Below, piece by piece: positions 7,874 through 18,261 of a DNA stretch of 64,000 nucleotides; positions within the stretch are counted from its first letter, which is position 1, and each line of letters begins with the position of its first letter. The notes below the pieces were generated by a model. That model made no database searches, was not told the DNA's origin, and was given only the letters and a program-made list of their open reading frames with translations. The translations under genes and the position numbers were made by a program. The stretch is from Citrobacter amalonaticus (GTDB lineage Bacteria > Pseudomonadota > Gammaproteobacteria > Enterobacterales > Enterobacteriaceae). The DNA is taken from positions 50,541-114,540 of the forward strand of contig NZ_PQMB01000004.1 in NCBI RefSeq assembly GCF_002918555.1. The letters are read 5' to 3'.

Positions 7874-10405
7874 TTAGTTACTGCCAAACATGTCTTTAAT
7901 CCAACCGGCAACGCCGTCGCCGTCCTTCTTCTCCTCTTGCGCTGGCTGCTGTTGCGGCTGCTGCTGAGAAGACTGATCGAACGGATTCCCGGTCGGCTGC
8001 GGCTGTTGCATCATTTCACCCTGCTGGCAGAGCGAATCTGGATCGGCGGTCCAGACCGGCAGCGTACGCGTTCCACCGCTGCACACAAAGTTGCCGTCGT
8101 AATCTACGCCCATATCAACAATGTCTTCCGGTGGCGTGAGGGTCAGCGGCGTCGGCGTCTGATTCGCCAGATAACGCTGATAAATCGACATCGCCCCGCT
8201 CGCGCCATACAGTTTAGTCGGCTGGTTGTTGTCGCGCCCTACCCAGGTGATAGTGACCTGGCTGCCGTCGATACCGGCAAACCAGGTATCCACATTGTTG
8301 TTTGTCGTCCCGGTTTTCCCCGCCAGATGCAGACCCGGATACTTCGCGCCCAGCTGGCGACCCGTACCGCGCTGCACCACCTGCTGCATCGTCCACAGCG
8401 TCATATATGCCGCCTGTGCCGGAACGGCACGTTCAGCCTGCGGGAAGCTCTGGTACAGCACGGAACCATCTTCCGCAATCACCGAGCGCAGCGCAGAAAG
8501 CGGCGCACGATTACCGCCGCTGGCAATGGTCTGGAAGGCCTGCGCAACTTCAATCGGCGTCAGGTTCAGCGCCCCCAGCAGCATTGCCGGAACCGGATGC
8601 AGCTGATCTTTCGGTACCCCCAGTTTTATCCAGGTATCCGTCACCGCAGGCAAGCCCAGCGCAATCCCCAGATTGACCGTCGGCACGTTCATCGAACGCG
8701 TCAGGGCGTCCACCAGCATAACCTTACCGCTCTCGCTGTAGCGGCGGTCGTCGTTCTGCGGCGACCATACCTGGCCGTTTGGCTGACGCAGCGCAATCGG
8801 CGCATCGGCAATCCAGGTATTCAGACGATAAAGCTTCGGCTGGCTCAACGCCGTCAGATAGGTAGCCGGTTTTGCCAGAGAACCAATCGAACGACGCGCC
8901 TGCATTGCCCGGTTGTAACCGGCAAACTGCGGCTCCGCCCCACCAACCATCGCCCGCACTTCGCCGCTAAAGCGGTCAACCACCACAATCGCGGTTTCAA
9001 GATCGCTCAGCTTGCGCTGTTTCTTCAGTACCGGAATTCCCTCAACGGCCGCTTTTTCCGCCGCATCCTGCGCTACAGAATCGAAGGTGGTGAAGATCTT
9101 CACGCCGGAGAGATCTTTCACTTTATCGCCCAGCTTCGCCTGTAGCTCCTGACGTACCATCTGCATGAAGGCGGGCTGTGGCGAGATCACCCCACCGCGC
9201 GGCTGCACGCCCAGCGGACGCGCGCTCAGCATGTCATACAGCTCCTGGTCGATAACCTGCTGCTGTTGCAGCAGACGCAGCACCAGATTGCGTCGCTCCA
9301 GCGCCAGTTTCGGGTTCCGCCACGGGTTATAGATTGACGCCCCTTTCACCATCCCCACCAGCAGCGCCTGCTGATCGAGGCTCAGCTCTTCCACCGGACG
9401 ACCAAAGTAGTACAGACTCGCCAGCGGAAAACCGCGGATTTCATTGTCGCCGCTCTGACCGAGATAGACTTCGTTCATGTACAGCTCAAGGATCCGATCT
9501 TTGCTGTAACGCGCATCCATGATCAGCGCCATGTAGGCTTCGTTCGCTTTACGCCAGTAGGAGCGCTCGCTGGAGAGGAACAGGTTTTTCACCAGCTGTT
9601 GCGTCAGGGTACTTGCCCCCTGCACCGTCCGACCCGCGGTCAGGTTTGCCAGCACCGCACGCCCGATGGAGTACAGGCTGATACCATCATGCTCATAGAA
9701 GTGACGGTCTTCGGTCGCCAGCAGCGTGTCCACCAGCAGATCCGGGAAGCCGCTGCGCGGCACAAACAGGCGCTGCTCCCCGTTAGGCGATGAAAGCATG
9801 GTGATCAGACGCGGATCGAGACGGAAGAAACCGAACTGGCGGTTATTATCCATGTTGACGATGGTTTCCAGATGACCGCCGTCAAAAGTGAGACGTGCGC
9901 GCACCTGTCCTTCTTTGCTATCCGGGAAATCAAACGGACGGCGGATCATCTCGATGCTGTTCGCCTGCACGGTAAACTCGCCGGGCCGCGTCATCTTCGT
10001 CACCTGGCGATACTGCGTCGCTTCCAGCAGTTTCACCATTTCGTTTTTGCTGACGGACATATCTGGCTCAAGATTCACCATCCGGCCATACACGGCCGCA
10101 GGCAGCTGCCAGACTTTACCATCAATGCGACTGCGGATTTTTTGATCCAGATAGACGCCGTAAATGGCAATCAGCACCAAAAAAACGATCGACAGTTTTA
10201 CCAGCAGCCAGAACCAGCCGCGCTTACCACGAGGCTTACGCCCTTTGCCTTTACCTTTACGCGGCATCGGTTCTTCATCCTCATCGTCATCATCATAATC
10301 GTCGTCGTACTCTTCATCTCTGAGCTGACGACGACTCACCTTTTGTTTCACCGGACGCGAGGGTTTCCCTTTGCGTCCAATTGGCTCGCGATCATTCCCG
10401 GCCAT
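7874..10405 (-). CDS. mrcB: Bifunctional penicillin-binding protein 1B
   Basis: PBP1B polymerises glycan strands and cross-links peptides during cell-wall synthesis; it works with LpoB and divisome proteins. The product has 843 residues, against 844 in E. coli. Order: a cytoplasmic tail with an acidic run (about residues 28-46), one membrane helix ([20 protein letters not shown]), the UB2H domain, a GT51 glycosyltransferase ([12 protein letters not shown] with the catalytic Glu, [13 protein letters not shown]) and a transpeptidase with SxxK (SIGSLAKP), SMN and KTGT motifs. I start at [10 protein letters not shown] (10405), five codons inside the longest frame, where a GGAG lies 8 nt upstream. 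The C-terminus is Gln-rich. Confidence 0.98.
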   Translation of the reverse strand: MAGNDREPIGRKGKPSRPVKQKVSRRQLRDEEYDDDYDDDDEDEEPMPRKGKGKGRKPRGKRGWFWLLVKLSIVFLVLIAIYGVYLDQKIRSRIDGKVWQLPAAVYGRMVNLEPDMSVSKNEMVKLLEATQYRQVTKMTRPGEFTVQANSIEMIRRPFDFPDSKEGQVRARLTFDGGHLETIVNMDNNRQFGFFRLDPRLITMLSSPNGEQRLFVPRSGFPDLLVDTLLATEDRHFYEHDGISLYSIGRAVLANLTAGRTVQGASTLTQQLVKNLFLSSERSYWRKANEAYMALIMDARYSKDRILELYMNEVYLGQSGDNEIRGFPLASLYYFGRPVEELSLDQQALLVGMVKGASIYNPWRNPKLALERRNLVLRLLQQQQVIDQELYDMLSARPLGVQPRGGVISPQPAFMQMVRQELQAKLGDKVKDLSGVKIFTTFDSVAQDAAEKAAVEGIPVLKKQRKLSDLETAIVVVDRFSGEVRAMVGGAEPQFAGYNRAMQARRSIGSLAKPATYLTALSQPKLYRLNTWIADAPIALRQPNGQVWSPQNDDRRYSESGKVMLVDALTRSMNVPTVNLGIALGLPAVTDTWIKLGVPKDQLHPVPAMLLGALNLTPIEVAQAFQTIASGGNRAPLSALRSVIAEDGSVLYQSFPQAERAVPAQAAYMTLWTMQQVVQRGTGRQLGAKYPGLHLAGKTGTTNNNVDTWFAGIDGSQVTITWVGRDNNQPTKLYGASGAMSIYQRYLANQTPTPLTLTPPEDIVDMGVDYDGNFVCSGGTRTLPVWTADPDSLCQQGEMMQQPQPTGNPFDQSSQQQPQQQPAQEEKKDGDGVAGWIKDMFGSN

Positions 10406-10582
10406 GCTTTTTCTCCGCAACGTTCAGGCGCAACGGCCTGATTCTCTGTTCTTCCGTCAGACAACAGAAGAAGAAATCTCTCAATTATGGGGCTTTTTTG
10501 CCGGATGGCGGCGAAAACACCTTATCCCACCGGCATGTCCCGCAGACCTTAGCGCTTCGCGCCATCAGGCAAATCAGGACCA
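10406..10582. repeat. REP-like sequence between hrpB and mrcB
   Basis: The 177-nt spacer contains a degenerate REP-type sequence (GCCGGATGGCGGCG at about 10500-10514 and a GCGCCATCAGGCAAAT part near 10559-10574). No ORF of note. It follows the hrpB stop on the minus strand and includes the mrcB promoter region. Confidence 0.45.
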
Positions 10583-13006
10583 CTACGAATACTTTTTGGT
10601 GCGCCGCGTCGGCGCGGTATTCGCCGGATCGTCTGGCCAGACATGTTTGGGGTAGCGCCCCTTCATCTCTTTTTGCACTTCCTTATACGCCCCCTGCCAG
10701 AAGGCGCTCAAATCACGTGTAATCTGTAACGGTCGCTGCGCGGGCGACAGCAGTTCCAGCACCAGCGGCACGCGCCCCTGCGCGATGGCTGGCGTGACCG
10801 CCTCACCAAACATCTCCTGCATTCTGACCGCCAGAACGGGGGAGTTATCCTCATGATAGCGAATGGCTATCCGGCTTCCCGTCGGCACAGTGTAATGTGT
10901 GGGCAGCGAAGTCTCCAGACGTTGATGCATGGGATAGTCCAGTAACCCACGCAGCGCCTGATGAACATCAAGGGATTTCAGACCACGCAGTGAGTGAACG
11001 CCAGCCATATGCGGCAGCAGCCACCGCTCCAGCGTCGCCAGTAATGTCGCCTCATCCACGGCGGGCCAGTCATACTCCGGCAGCCATTTTGCTGCACACT
11101 GCAACCGTAAACGCAGTTGCTCCGCTTCTGTAGTCCAGCTGAGGACAGTTAACCCCTTGTCGCGGATCCCGTTAAGCATCGCCTGATGCAGCTCCTCTTC
11201 AGAAGGCTTCGCCAGCGGCTGTACTTTTACCGTAAGTTGCCCAATCCGCATTCTGCGCCATGCTTTCAGCGTGCCCTGCGCGTCATCCCACTCGACAGTA
11301 TCCGACTGCGCCAGCAGCTCAGGACAGCGTTGAACCAGCACGTCAATGTCCAGCGGTAAGGCCAGCAGAATACGCGCATCCGGCGACACGCTGCCCTGCA
11401 ACAACAGAGGGGCTATCAGCCACTCATGCCGCCCCAGGGCATCGTCAGCCTCCAGCGCGGCCCCCATGCCGTTTGCCAGCTGGTAGCGACCATCCTGACC
11501 GCGCCGCCGTGCGATACGATCGGCAAACGCCCGTGAGAGAAGCGGCGCAATCAGCGTCGCGTCAGCGTCACCGCCGTGCGCATTAAGACGCTTCAGTAAT
11601 TGCAGGCTGCGCTGCTGCCAGGCGGGATGATTACGCGAAAACGCCACGCTGAGATCGCTGTTTCCCATTCGCGGTGGTTCTTCGAGGATGGCAGCAAGCT
11701 GCGCCGCGGTCGCCGCCTCGTCAGCATTACCGGCGCTTATAAGCATTGCGGCCAGACGCGGGTCGTTACCCAGCGCCGCCATTTTCTGTCCTGCCGCACT
11801 CAGCCTCTCGCCATCCAGCGCGCCCAGCATCTGTAACAGCCGCTTTGCCGCCTGTAAATTCCCCGCCGGGGGCAGATCCAGCCAGGTGAGCTGGGTCGGG
11901 TCGCTGCATCCCCACTGCAACAACTCCATCAGCAACCCTGAAAGATCGCTTTGTAAAATCTCAGGGTCGCTCTGGGCGGCAGCGCGTTCGGCCTGCTCTT
12001 TTTCCAGCAGATGCAAACAGATGCCGGGCTCCAGTCGACCGGCGCGTCCCGCTCGCTGGGTCATGGAGGCCTGACTCACCCGCTGGGTGACCAGTCGCGT
12101 CAGCCCGGTGCGGGCATCGTAACGGGCCACGCGCTCCTGGGCGCAGTCCACCACCAGACGAATTCCCTCAATGGTCAGGCTGGTCTCAGCAATATTGGTT
12201 GCCAGCACCACTTTGCGCATCCCTGCCGGGGGCGGCAGAATCGCTTTGCGCTGCTCATTTAGCGATAACGCCCCGTATAACGGACACAACAGCACATCGT
12301 CGCCAACGCGCGAACGTAGCTGCTCCTGTACGCGCTGGATCTCCCCGACGCCGGGCAGAAACAGCAGCAGCGAACCGGCCTCATTACGCAACAGTTCCGC
12401 AGTTGCAGACGCGACGGCTTCATCAAAACGCATTTGTGACGCCAGCGGCTGGTAGCGGCGCTCAACGGGAAACGCCCGACCTTCAGAGATAATCACCGGC
12501 GCTGCGGGTAGCCGCTGTTGCAGCCGATCGTTATCCAGCGTTGCGGACATGATCAGCAGCGTTAAGTCATCCCGCAGCCCTTGCTGCACATCCAGCAGCA
12601 GCGCCAGCGCCAGGTCGGCCTGCAAACTGCGCTCGTGAAATTCATCGAGGATCACCAGCCCGACGCCGTTCAGCTCCGGATCGCGTTGGATCATTCGGGT
12701 CATCACCCCTTCGGTGACCACTTCCAGGCGCGTCTTTGGCCCTACGCAGCTTTGCGCACGCATCCGGTAGCCAACCGTCTCGCCGGGCTTTTCATTCAGC
12801 TGTTCCGCCAGGCGTTGCGCCACGTTGCGCGCCGCCAGGCGACGCGGCTCCAGCAGGAGAATTCGCCCCTGAACAGCACTCAAAAATTGCAGCGGTAGCC
12901 AGGTTGATTTACCGGCTCCCGTTGGAGCACTCAGCAACACCTGCGGTGCGCTCCCAAGGGCGGCAAGCAGTTCAGGCAATACGGCGGCAACAGGCAACGA
13001 CGTCAC
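10583..13006 (-). CDS. hrpB: ATP-dependent RNA helicase-like protein HrpB
   Basis: DEAH/DExH-box helicase of uncertain role in E. coli; related family members act on RNA. It has 807 residues (809 in E. coli). Motif I is SAPTGAGKST, motif II is DEFH, motif III is SAT, and motif VI is QRAGRAGR; a helicase-associated region and the C-terminal HrpB domain follow. I place the start at the GTG at 13006 (MTSLPVAAVL), because GGAG lies 6 nt upstream and this matches the E. coli N-terminus; the longest frame extends 15 codons further without a good ribosome site. It diverges from thpR. Confidence 0.95.
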   Translation of the reverse strand: MTSLPVAAVLPELLAALGSAPQVLLSAPTGAGKSTWLPLQFLSAVQGRILLLEPRRLAARNVAQRLAEQLNEKPGETVGYRMRAQSCVGPKTRLEVVTEGVMTRMIQRDPELNGVGLVILDEFHERSLQADLALALLLDVQQGLRDDLTLLIMSATLDNDRLQQRLPAAPVIISEGRAFPVERRYQPLASQMRFDEAVASATAELLRNEAGSLLLFLPGVGEIQRVQEQLRSRVGDDVLLCPLYGALSLNEQRKAILPPPAGMRKVVLATNIAETSLTIEGIRLVVDCAQERVARYDARTGLTRLVTQRVSQASMTQRAGRAGRLEPGICLHLLEKEQAERAAAQSDPEILQSDLSGLLMELLQWGCSDPTQLTWLDLPPAGNLQAAKRLLQMLGALDGERLSAAGQKMAALGNDPRLAAMLISAGNADEAATAAQLAAILEEPPRMGNSDLSVAFSRNHPAWQQRSLQLLKRLNAHGGDADATLIAPLLSRAFADRIARRRGQDGRYQLANGMGAALEADDALGRHEWLIAPLLLQGSVSPDARILLALPLDIDVLVQRCPELLAQSDTVEWDDAQGTLKAWRRMRIGQLTVKVQPLAKPSEEELHQAMLNGIRDKGLTVLSWTTEAEQLRLRLQCAAKWLPEYDWPAVDEATLLATLERWLLPHMAGVHSLRGLKSLDVHQALRGLLDYPMHQRLETSLPTHYTVPTGSRIAIRYHEDNSPVLAVRMQEMFGEAVTPAIAQGRVPLVLELLSPAQRPLQITRDLSAFWQGAYKEVQKEMKGRYPKHVWPDDPANTAPTRRTKKYS

Positions 13007-13079
13007 AAATGGCTCCAGAGGGTTAACATTCTTCGCGCTGCATTGTAGCATCGCGTTAATTCATTACCGAGTATCCATC

Positions 13080-13610
13080 ATGTCTGAGTCCAAAAGGCTG
13101 TTCTTTGCGATTGAATTGCCTGGCGCCGTTCGGGAGCAAATTGTTCACTGGCGTGCGGAACAGTTCCCCGCAGAAGCCGGGCGTCCCGTTGCAGCAGAAA
13201 ACCTGCATCTGACGCTGGCATTTTTAGGCGAGATCGGCGCCGACAAACAGCAGGCGTTATCCACCCTTGCCGGACGCATTCGCCAGCCGGGATTTACGCT
13301 CGCGCTTAACGATGCCGGACAGTGGCTGCGGTCGCGCGTTGTGTGGCTGGGGATGCGCCAGCCGCCGCGAGGACTGCTGCAACTTGCCAGTATGCTACGG
13401 TCGCAGGCGGCGCGCAGCGGCTGCTATCAAAGCCCACAGCCGTTTCATCCACACATTACGCTACTGCGTGACGCCAGCCATGCCGTCGCAATCCCACCAC
13501 CGGGTTTTTGCTGGTCATTTCCGGTCAATGAATTTGCGCTCTACGCCTCTTCATTCAAACGGGGCCGTACGCATTACACGCAGTTGCAACACTGGACGCT
13601 TGCCGAATAA
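13080..13610 (+). CDS. thpR: RNA 2',3'-cyclic phosphodiesterase (2H family)
   Basis: Formerly ligT: opens 2',3'-cyclic phosphate RNA ends and in vitro joins tRNA half-molecules by a 2'-5' bond. It has 176 residues, equal to E. coli. The two HxTx catalytic motifs of the 2H phosphoesterase family are visible: HLTLAFLG (about residue 43) and HPHITLLRD (about residue 125). It is divergent from hrpB and lies 38 nt upstream of sfsA. Confidence 0.96.
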   Translation: MSESKRLFFAIELPGAVREQIVHWRAEQFPAEAGRPVAAENLHLTLAFLGEIGADKQQALSTLAGRIRQPGFTLALNDAGQWLRSRVVWLGMRQPPRGLLQLASMLRSQAARSGCYQSPQPFHPHITLLRDASHAVAIPPPGFCWSFPVNEFALYASSFKRGRTHYTQLQHWTLAE

Positions 13611-13648
13611 TCAGAGCCTGATGGGCCTGGCTCTTAAGGATATATGCA

Positions 13649-14362
13649 ATGGAATTTACCCCTCCACTTCAGCGCGCCACGTTGATTCAGCGCTATAAAC
13701 GTTTTTTAGCCGATGTGATCACACCAGACGGCAGAGAATTAACATTACATTGCCCAAATACGGGAGCGATGACCGGTTGTGCAACACCTGGTGACACGGT
13801 CTGGTATTCGACTTCAGAAAAAACTGAACGCAAATATCCGCACACATGGGAATTAACTCAAACTCAATCTGGCGCGCTCATTTGCGTTAATACATTGTGG
13901 GCAAACAGACTCACGAAAGAGGCGATTCAGGATGGGCAGATTTCGGAACTTTCAGGCTACAGCGTATTAAAAAGCGAAGTAAAATACGGCGCCGAACGCA
14001 GCCGTATTGATTTTATGTTACAGGCAGACTCCCGCCCGGACTGCTATATTGAAGTGAAATCGGTCACGTTAGCGGAAAATGAACAAGGTTTTTTTCCCGA
14101 TGCCATCACTGAACGAGGTCAGAAACATCTTCGGGAACTGATGGGCGTAGCGGCGGAAGGCAAACGCGCAGTCATATTTTTTGCCGTTCTGCATTCTGCC
14201 ATTACACGGTTTTCACCCGCGCGCCATATCGATGCAAAATACGCGCAATTGTTGATTGAAGCACAGCAAAAGGGGGTAGAGATTCTGGCTTATAAAGCGG
14301 AACTTTCTGCCGAAACAATGACTCTTAATGAGCCATTACCCACTGTTTTATACTCTACATAA
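13649..14362 (+). CDS. sfsA: SfsA, DNA-binding/nuclease-like protein
   Basis: SfsA was named for stimulating sugar fermentation (maltose genes) when overexpressed; its fold includes a nuclease-like PD-(D/E)xK core, but its natural role is unclear. It has 237 residues against 234 in E. coli. The conserved [10 protein letters not shown] and [11 protein letters not shown] motifs are visible. The last residues (TVLYST) differ from E. coli because the left terminus of a repeat element begins at about 14348 and supplies the final codons and stop. Confidence 0.96.
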   Translation: MEFTPPLQRATLIQRYKRFLADVITPDGRELTLHCPNTGAMTGCATPGDTVWYSTSEKTERKYPHTWELTQTQSGALICVNTLWANRLTKEAIQDGQISELSGYSVLKSEVKYGAERSRIDFMLQADSRPDCYIEVKSVTLAENEQGFFPDAITERGQKHLRELMGVAAEGKRAVIFFAVLHSAITRFSPARHIDAKYAQLLIEAQQKGVEILAYKAELSAETMTLNEPLPTVLYST

Positions 14363-14488
14363 TTCGAGTTGCAGGAAAACGCGTAGTCGTTTTGAACAGC
14401 GCTTGTGCTGGCCCCGAAGGGGCGAGGCCCAGAGATGGGCCGGGTAATAAAGCCAACGCATCTGCAACCTGAAGTATGACGAGTATAG
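14348..14488. repeat. ERIC-ended repeat with a non-ERIC core (copy A)
   Basis: About 140 bp. The outer 26 bases at each end are inverted repeats matching at 20 of 26 positions (left begins TTATACTCTACATAATTCGA, right is the complement of ...CTGAAGTATGACGAGTATAG). These termini look like those of ERIC elements, but the core (ACGCG, GTCGTTTTG, CCCCGAAGGGG) is not the ERIC core. The left end overlaps the sfsA 3' end. A second copy with a similar core is at 33640-33762. Confidence 0.7.
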
Positions 14489-14666
14489 TTGTGGTGTAAC
14501 GACTGGCGAATTAGTATTCTGGCCGCGTGCGCAAATACGCTTTTCCTCACAGGGTTGTCAAGTGTTACGTTTAGATAATTGCTATCCGGAAAAGCTTCTG
14601 CTATTTATAGCGACCTGATTTTTCCCCGAACATGGGGATCGATAGTGCGTGTTAAGGAGAAGCAAC
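14489..14666 (+). promoter_or_regulatory. dksA upstream region
   Basis: 178 nt between the repeat and dksA with no ORF. It should carry the dksA promoter; I could not assign -35 and -10 boxes with confidence. A good ribosome site (AAGGAGAAGC) precedes the ATG at 14667. Confidence 0.4.
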
Positions 14667-15122
14667 ATGCAAGAAGGGCAAAACCGTAAAACATCGTCCC
14701 TGAGTATTCTCGCCATCGCTGGGGTGGAGCCGTACCAGGAGAAACCGGGCGAAGAGTATATGAACGAAGCCCAGCTGTCGCACTTCAGGCGTATTCTTGA
14801 AGCATGGCGTAATCAACTTAGGGATGAAGTCGATCGCACCGTTACTCATATGCAGGACGAAGCAGCAAACTTCCCCGATCCGGTTGACCGCGCCGCACAG
14901 GAAGAAGAGTTCAGCCTCGAACTGCGTAACCGTGACCGTGAGCGCAAACTGATCAAAAAGATCGAGAAAACGCTGAAGAAGGTTGAAGACGAAGATTTCG
15001 GCTATTGCGAATCCTGCGGTGTGGAAATTGGCATCCGCCGCCTGGAAGCGCGTCCCACAGCCGATCTGTGCATCGACTGCAAAACGCTGGCTGAAATTCG
15101 CGAAAAACAGATGGCGGGCTAA
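14667..15122 (+). CDS. dksA: RNA polymerase-binding transcription factor DksA
   Basis: DksA binds the RNA polymerase secondary channel and, with ppGpp, represses rRNA promoters and activates amino-acid promoters. It has 151 residues, identical in length to E. coli. The coiled-coil tip Asp residues lie in FPDPVDRA (Asp71, Asp74), and the zinc finger Cys pairs are CESC and CIDC. I start at [10 protein letters not shown] (14667), six codons inside the longest frame, because of the AAGGAG ribosome site. gluQ follows after a terminator hairpin. Confidence 0.98.
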   Translation: MQEGQNRKTSSLSILAIAGVEPYQEKPGEEYMNEAQLSHFRRILEAWRNQLRDEVDRTVTHMQDEAANFPDPVDRAAQEEEFSLELRNRDRERKLIKKIEKTLKKVEDEDFGYCESCGVEIGIRRLEARPTADLCIDCKTLAEIREKQMAG

Positions 15123-15148
15123 TCCCCACCGTTTCATAACGTTACAAC

Positions 15149-15171
15149 AGGCGGGGACTTCCCCGCCTTTT
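15149..15171 (+). terminator. dksA terminator
   Basis: Stem AGGCGGGG / CCCCGCCT with a 4-base loop, followed by TTTTC, 27 nt after the dksA stop. In E. coli gluQ is partly read through from dksA past such a terminator. Confidence 0.85.
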
Positions 15172-15185
15172 CATTTCCTACAAAG

Positions 15186-16082
15186 ATGACTCACTCACAC
15201 TACATTGGCCGATTCGCCCCCTCTCCCTCCGGCGAACTGCATTTTGGTTCACTGATTGCCGCGCTTGGCAGCTATTTACAGGCCCGCGCACAGAACGGTA
15301 CCTGGCGCGTCCGTATTGAAGATATCGATCCCCCGCGTGAAGTTCCCGGTGCCGCAGAGACGATCCTGCGTCAGCTGGAACATTACGGCCTGCACTGGGA
15401 TGGCGACGTGTTGTGGCAATCCGCCCGCCATGAGGCCTACCGCGAGGCGCTTGCCTGGCTTTACGAGAGAGGTCTGAGCTATTACTGCACCTGTACCCGT
15501 GCGCGTATTCAGAGCATCGGCGGTATTTATGATGGCCACTGTCGCGAACGGCATAATGGACCGGAACAGGCCGCGGTGCGTATTAAGCAGCGGCATCCCG
15601 TGACTGAATTCACTGACCGGCTGCGCGGCAATATCCAGGCGAACCCGCAGCTCGCACAGGAGGATTTCATTATTCACCGTCGCGATGGGCTGTTTGCCTA
15701 TAACCTGGCGGTGGTGGTAGACGACCATTTTCAGGGCGTCACCGAGATCGTGCGCGGTGCGGATCTCATCGAACCCACGGTCCGGCAAATTTCGCTTTAC
15801 CAGCAGTTCGGCTGGAACGCACCGGGTTATATCCATCTGCCACTGGCGCTCAATGAACAAGGCGCTAAACTTTCCAAACAGAATCATGCGCCTGCGTTAC
15901 CGCAAGGCGATCCGCGCCCCATACTGATTGATGCGCTACGCTTTCTCGGCCAGCGTACCGATTTGCCGTGGCAAGATATGCCTGTGGATGAAATTCTCAG
16001 GATGGCGGTGGAGAACTGGCGGCTGACGGCGGTGCCAGAATCGGCAAGTGTAAATCCGTCATTCTCAAATGCGTCCTGCTGA
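15186..16082 (+). CDS. gluQ: Glutamyl-Q tRNA(Asp) synthetase
   Basis: Truncated GluRS paralogue (yadB) that activates glutamate and attaches it to the queuosine base of tRNA(Asp), not to a tRNA 3' end. It has 298 residues, without an anticodon-binding domain. The class I signature is present as [13 protein letters not shown], the KMSKS-like site as AKLSKQN, and a zinc site as CTC near residue 100 with a later HC. The start [10 protein letters not shown] is the second of the E. coli possibilities and lies 15 nt past the dksA terminator. Confidence 0.96.
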   Translation: MTHSHYIGRFAPSPSGELHFGSLIAALGSYLQARAQNGTWRVRIEDIDPPREVPGAAETILRQLEHYGLHWDGDVLWQSARHEAYREALAWLYERGLSYYCTCTRARIQSIGGIYDGHCRERHNGPEQAAVRIKQRHPVTEFTDRLRGNIQANPQLAQEDFIIHRRDGLFAYNLAVVVDDHFQGVTEIVRGADLIEPTVRQISLYQQFGWNAPGYIHLPLALNEQGAKLSKQNHAPALPQGDPRPILIDALRFLGQRTDLPWQDMPVDEILRMAVENWRLTAVPESASVNPSFSNASC

Positions 16083-16267
16083 GCTATGATTAGCCGCTAT
16101 TTTTGCTCGTCGTCTTTCGCATTGCTGCTGTACTGGCTGCGTTTGCTCCCCCGGTCACATCGTTTTTCTATGTTCCCGGGGATTCAGAAGCCTGCAGCCT
16201 TGCTGCAAAGCGAAAGCCATAGAGCAACTTTTGTCCTGAATATTGTTTGACACTACCGAGGTGCACT

Positions 16268-17665
16268 ATTTTTACCCGAGTCGCTAATTTTTGCCGCAAG
16301 GTGCTAAGCCGCGAGGAGAGCGAGGCCGAGCTTGCCGTCGCCCGTCCACATATGACGGTAATCCCGCGTGAACAGCACGCTATTTCCCGCAAAGATATCA
16401 GTGAAAATGCCCTCAAGGTGCTCTATCGTCTGAACAAAGCGGGCTATGAAGCCTATCTGGTCGGCGGTGGCGTACGCGACCTTCTGCTTGGCAAAAAACC
16501 CAAAGATTTTGACGTGACTACCAGCGCCACGCCGGATCAGGTTCGTAAACTGTTCCGTAACTGTCGTCTGGTTGGCCGTCGTTTCCGTCTCGCCCACGTG
16601 ATGTTTGGCCCGGAAATTATCGAAGTGGCGACCTTTCGCGGACACCATGAAGGCAGCGAAAGCGATCGCACCACTTCCCAACGCGGACAGAACGGGATGC
16701 TGCTGCGCGACAACATTTTCGGCTCCATCGAAGAAGATGCCCAGCGCCGCGACTTCACCATTAACAGCCTCTATTACAGCGTGGCTGATTTCACCGTACG
16801 TGATTACGTTGGCGGAATGCAGGATCTGCAGGATGGCGTGATCCGTCTGATCGGCAATCCGGAAACGCGTTACCGTGAAGATCCCGTTCGCATGTTGCGT
16901 GCGGTTCGCTTTGCCGCAAAACTGAATATGGGCATCAGCCCGGAGACCGCAGAGCCCATCCCGCGACTGGCCACGCTGCTCAATGATATTCCGCCCGCGC
17001 GTCTGTTCGAAGAGTCGCTGAAGCTTTTACAGGCAGGCTACGGCTATGAAACCTATAAAAAGCTGCGTGAATACAGCCTGTTTCAGCCGCTGTTCCCGAC
17101 TATCACCCGCTACTTCACCGAAAACGGCGACAGCTCCATGGAGCGGATCATTGCTCAGGTGCTGAAGAATACCGATAACCGCATCCATAACGATATGCGC
17201 GTTAACCCGGCGTTCCTGTTTGCCGCCATGTTCTGGTATCCACTGCTGGAGATGGCGCAAAAAATTGCCCAGGAGAGCGGTCTGGCCTATTACGACGCCT
17301 TCGCGCTGGCAATGAATGAAGTTCTGGATGAAGCGTGCCAGTCGCTGGCTATTCCAAAACGTCTTACCTCGCTGACCCGCGACATCTGGCAGCTACAGCT
17401 GCGCATGTCCCGTCGCCAGGGCAAACGCGCCTGGAAGCTGATGGAGCATCCGAAATTCCGCGCCTCTTTCGATCTGCTGGCCCTGCGTGCCGAAGTGGAA
17501 AACAATGCTGAACTTCAGCGTCTGGCCCACTGGTGGAGCGAGTTCCAGGTCTCTGCACCGCCAGAACAAAAAGGGATGCTGAACGAGCTGGATGAAGATC
17601 CAGCGCCGCGTCGCCGCCACCGCCGTCCACGTAAGCGCGCCCCGCGCCGCGAAGGCAGCGTGTGA
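16268..17665 (+). CDS. pcnB: Poly(A) polymerase I (AUU start)
   Basis: Adds 3' poly(A) tails that mark RNA for degradation; needed for ColE1 plasmid copy control. Starting at the ATT at 16268 gives 465 residues, exactly the E. coli length, with N-terminus (M)[10 protein letters not shown]. No ATG or GTG fits: the upstream in-frame ATG (16247) adds seven residues not in E. coli. E. coli pcnB is known to start at AUU. A GAGGTG lies upstream at 16258-16263. The nucleotidyltransferase motif is [20 protein letters not shown]; the C-terminal tail is Arg/Pro-rich. The stop overlaps folK by 4 nt. Confidence 0.95.
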   Translation: MFTRVANFCRKVLSREESEAELAVARPHMTVIPREQHAISRKDISENALKVLYRLNKAGYEAYLVGGGVRDLLLGKKPKDFDVTTSATPDQVRKLFRNCRLVGRRFRLAHVMFGPEIIEVATFRGHHEGSESDRTTSQRGQNGMLLRDNIFGSIEEDAQRRDFTINSLYYSVADFTVRDYVGGMQDLQDGVIRLIGNPETRYREDPVRMLRAVRFAAKLNMGISPETAEPIPRLATLLNDIPPARLFEESLKLLQAGYGYETYKKLREYSLFQPLFPTITRYFTENGDSSMERIIAQVLKNTDNRIHNDMRVNPAFLFAAMFWYPLLEMAQKIAQESGLAYYDAFALAMNEVLDEACQSLAIPKRLTSLTRDIWQLQLRMSRRQGKRAWKLMEHPKFRASFDLLALRAEVENNAELQRLAHWWSEFQVSAPPEQKGMLNELDEDPAPRRRHRRPRKRAPRREGSV

Positions 17666-18141
17666 CCATCACGTATATTGCACTCGGCAGTAATCTGGCC
17701 TCTCCGCTGGAGCAGGTCAATGCTGCCGTAAAAGCAATCGGCGAAATCCCTGACAGCCGGATCGTTGCCGTCTCCTCTTTTTATCGCACTCCCCCGCTGG
17801 GTCCGCAGGATCAACCGGACTATCTGAACGCCGCCGTCGCGCTGGAAACCGCGCTTACGCCGGACGCGCTGCTCAATCACACCCAGCGCATTGAGCTGCA
17901 ACAGGGCCGGGAACGCAAAGCTGAACGCTGGGGACCGCGCACGCTGGATCTGGATATTATGCTGTTCGGCGATGAAGTGATTCACACAGAACGTTTGACG
18001 GTGCCACACTACGATATGAAGAATCGCGGTTTTATGCTGTGGCCGCTGTTCGAAATCGCGCCTGACCTGCACTTCCCGGACGGGCTGAGCCTGCGCCAGC
18101 AACTCACCCTTCTGGCCGCCGAAAAACCTGCCCACTGGTAA
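17662..18141 (+). CDS. folK: 6-hydroxymethyl-dihydropterin pyrophosphokinase
   Basis: Transfers pyrophosphate from ATP to the pterin alcohol, giving the substrate of dihydropteroate synthase in folate synthesis. It has 159 residues, like E. coli. The HPPK signature [15 protein letters not shown] is visible, as is ALGSNLASP at the N-terminus. The start is GTG at 17662, within the GTGA overlap with the pcnB stop, so translation is coupled. The next gene is panB, 120 nt on; the yad fimbrial operon found between them in K-12 is absent. Confidence 0.97.
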   Translation: MTITYIALGSNLASPLEQVNAAVKAIGEIPDSRIVAVSSFYRTPPLGPQDQPDYLNAAVALETALTPDALLNHTQRIELQQGRERKAERWGPRTLDLDIMLFGDEVIHTERLTVPHYDMKNRGFMLWPLFEIAPDLHFPDGLSLRQQLTLLAAEKPAHW

Positions 18142-18261
18142 ACCCCGCCCCTTTCTGTAGCGTTTACTGCTTACATGCCAATCGGTTTCTTAAATCAATT
18201 GCCCCTCTGAATATGACTGTTAGAATGCCGATAAATATGACTTTCGTCCTCAGGAAATGTT

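Noticed and set aside
7937..9145. 402-codon plus-strand frame opposite mrcB
   Set aside because: Basic, low-complexity translation typical of antisense frames in GC-rich genes; mrcB on the other strand is certain.
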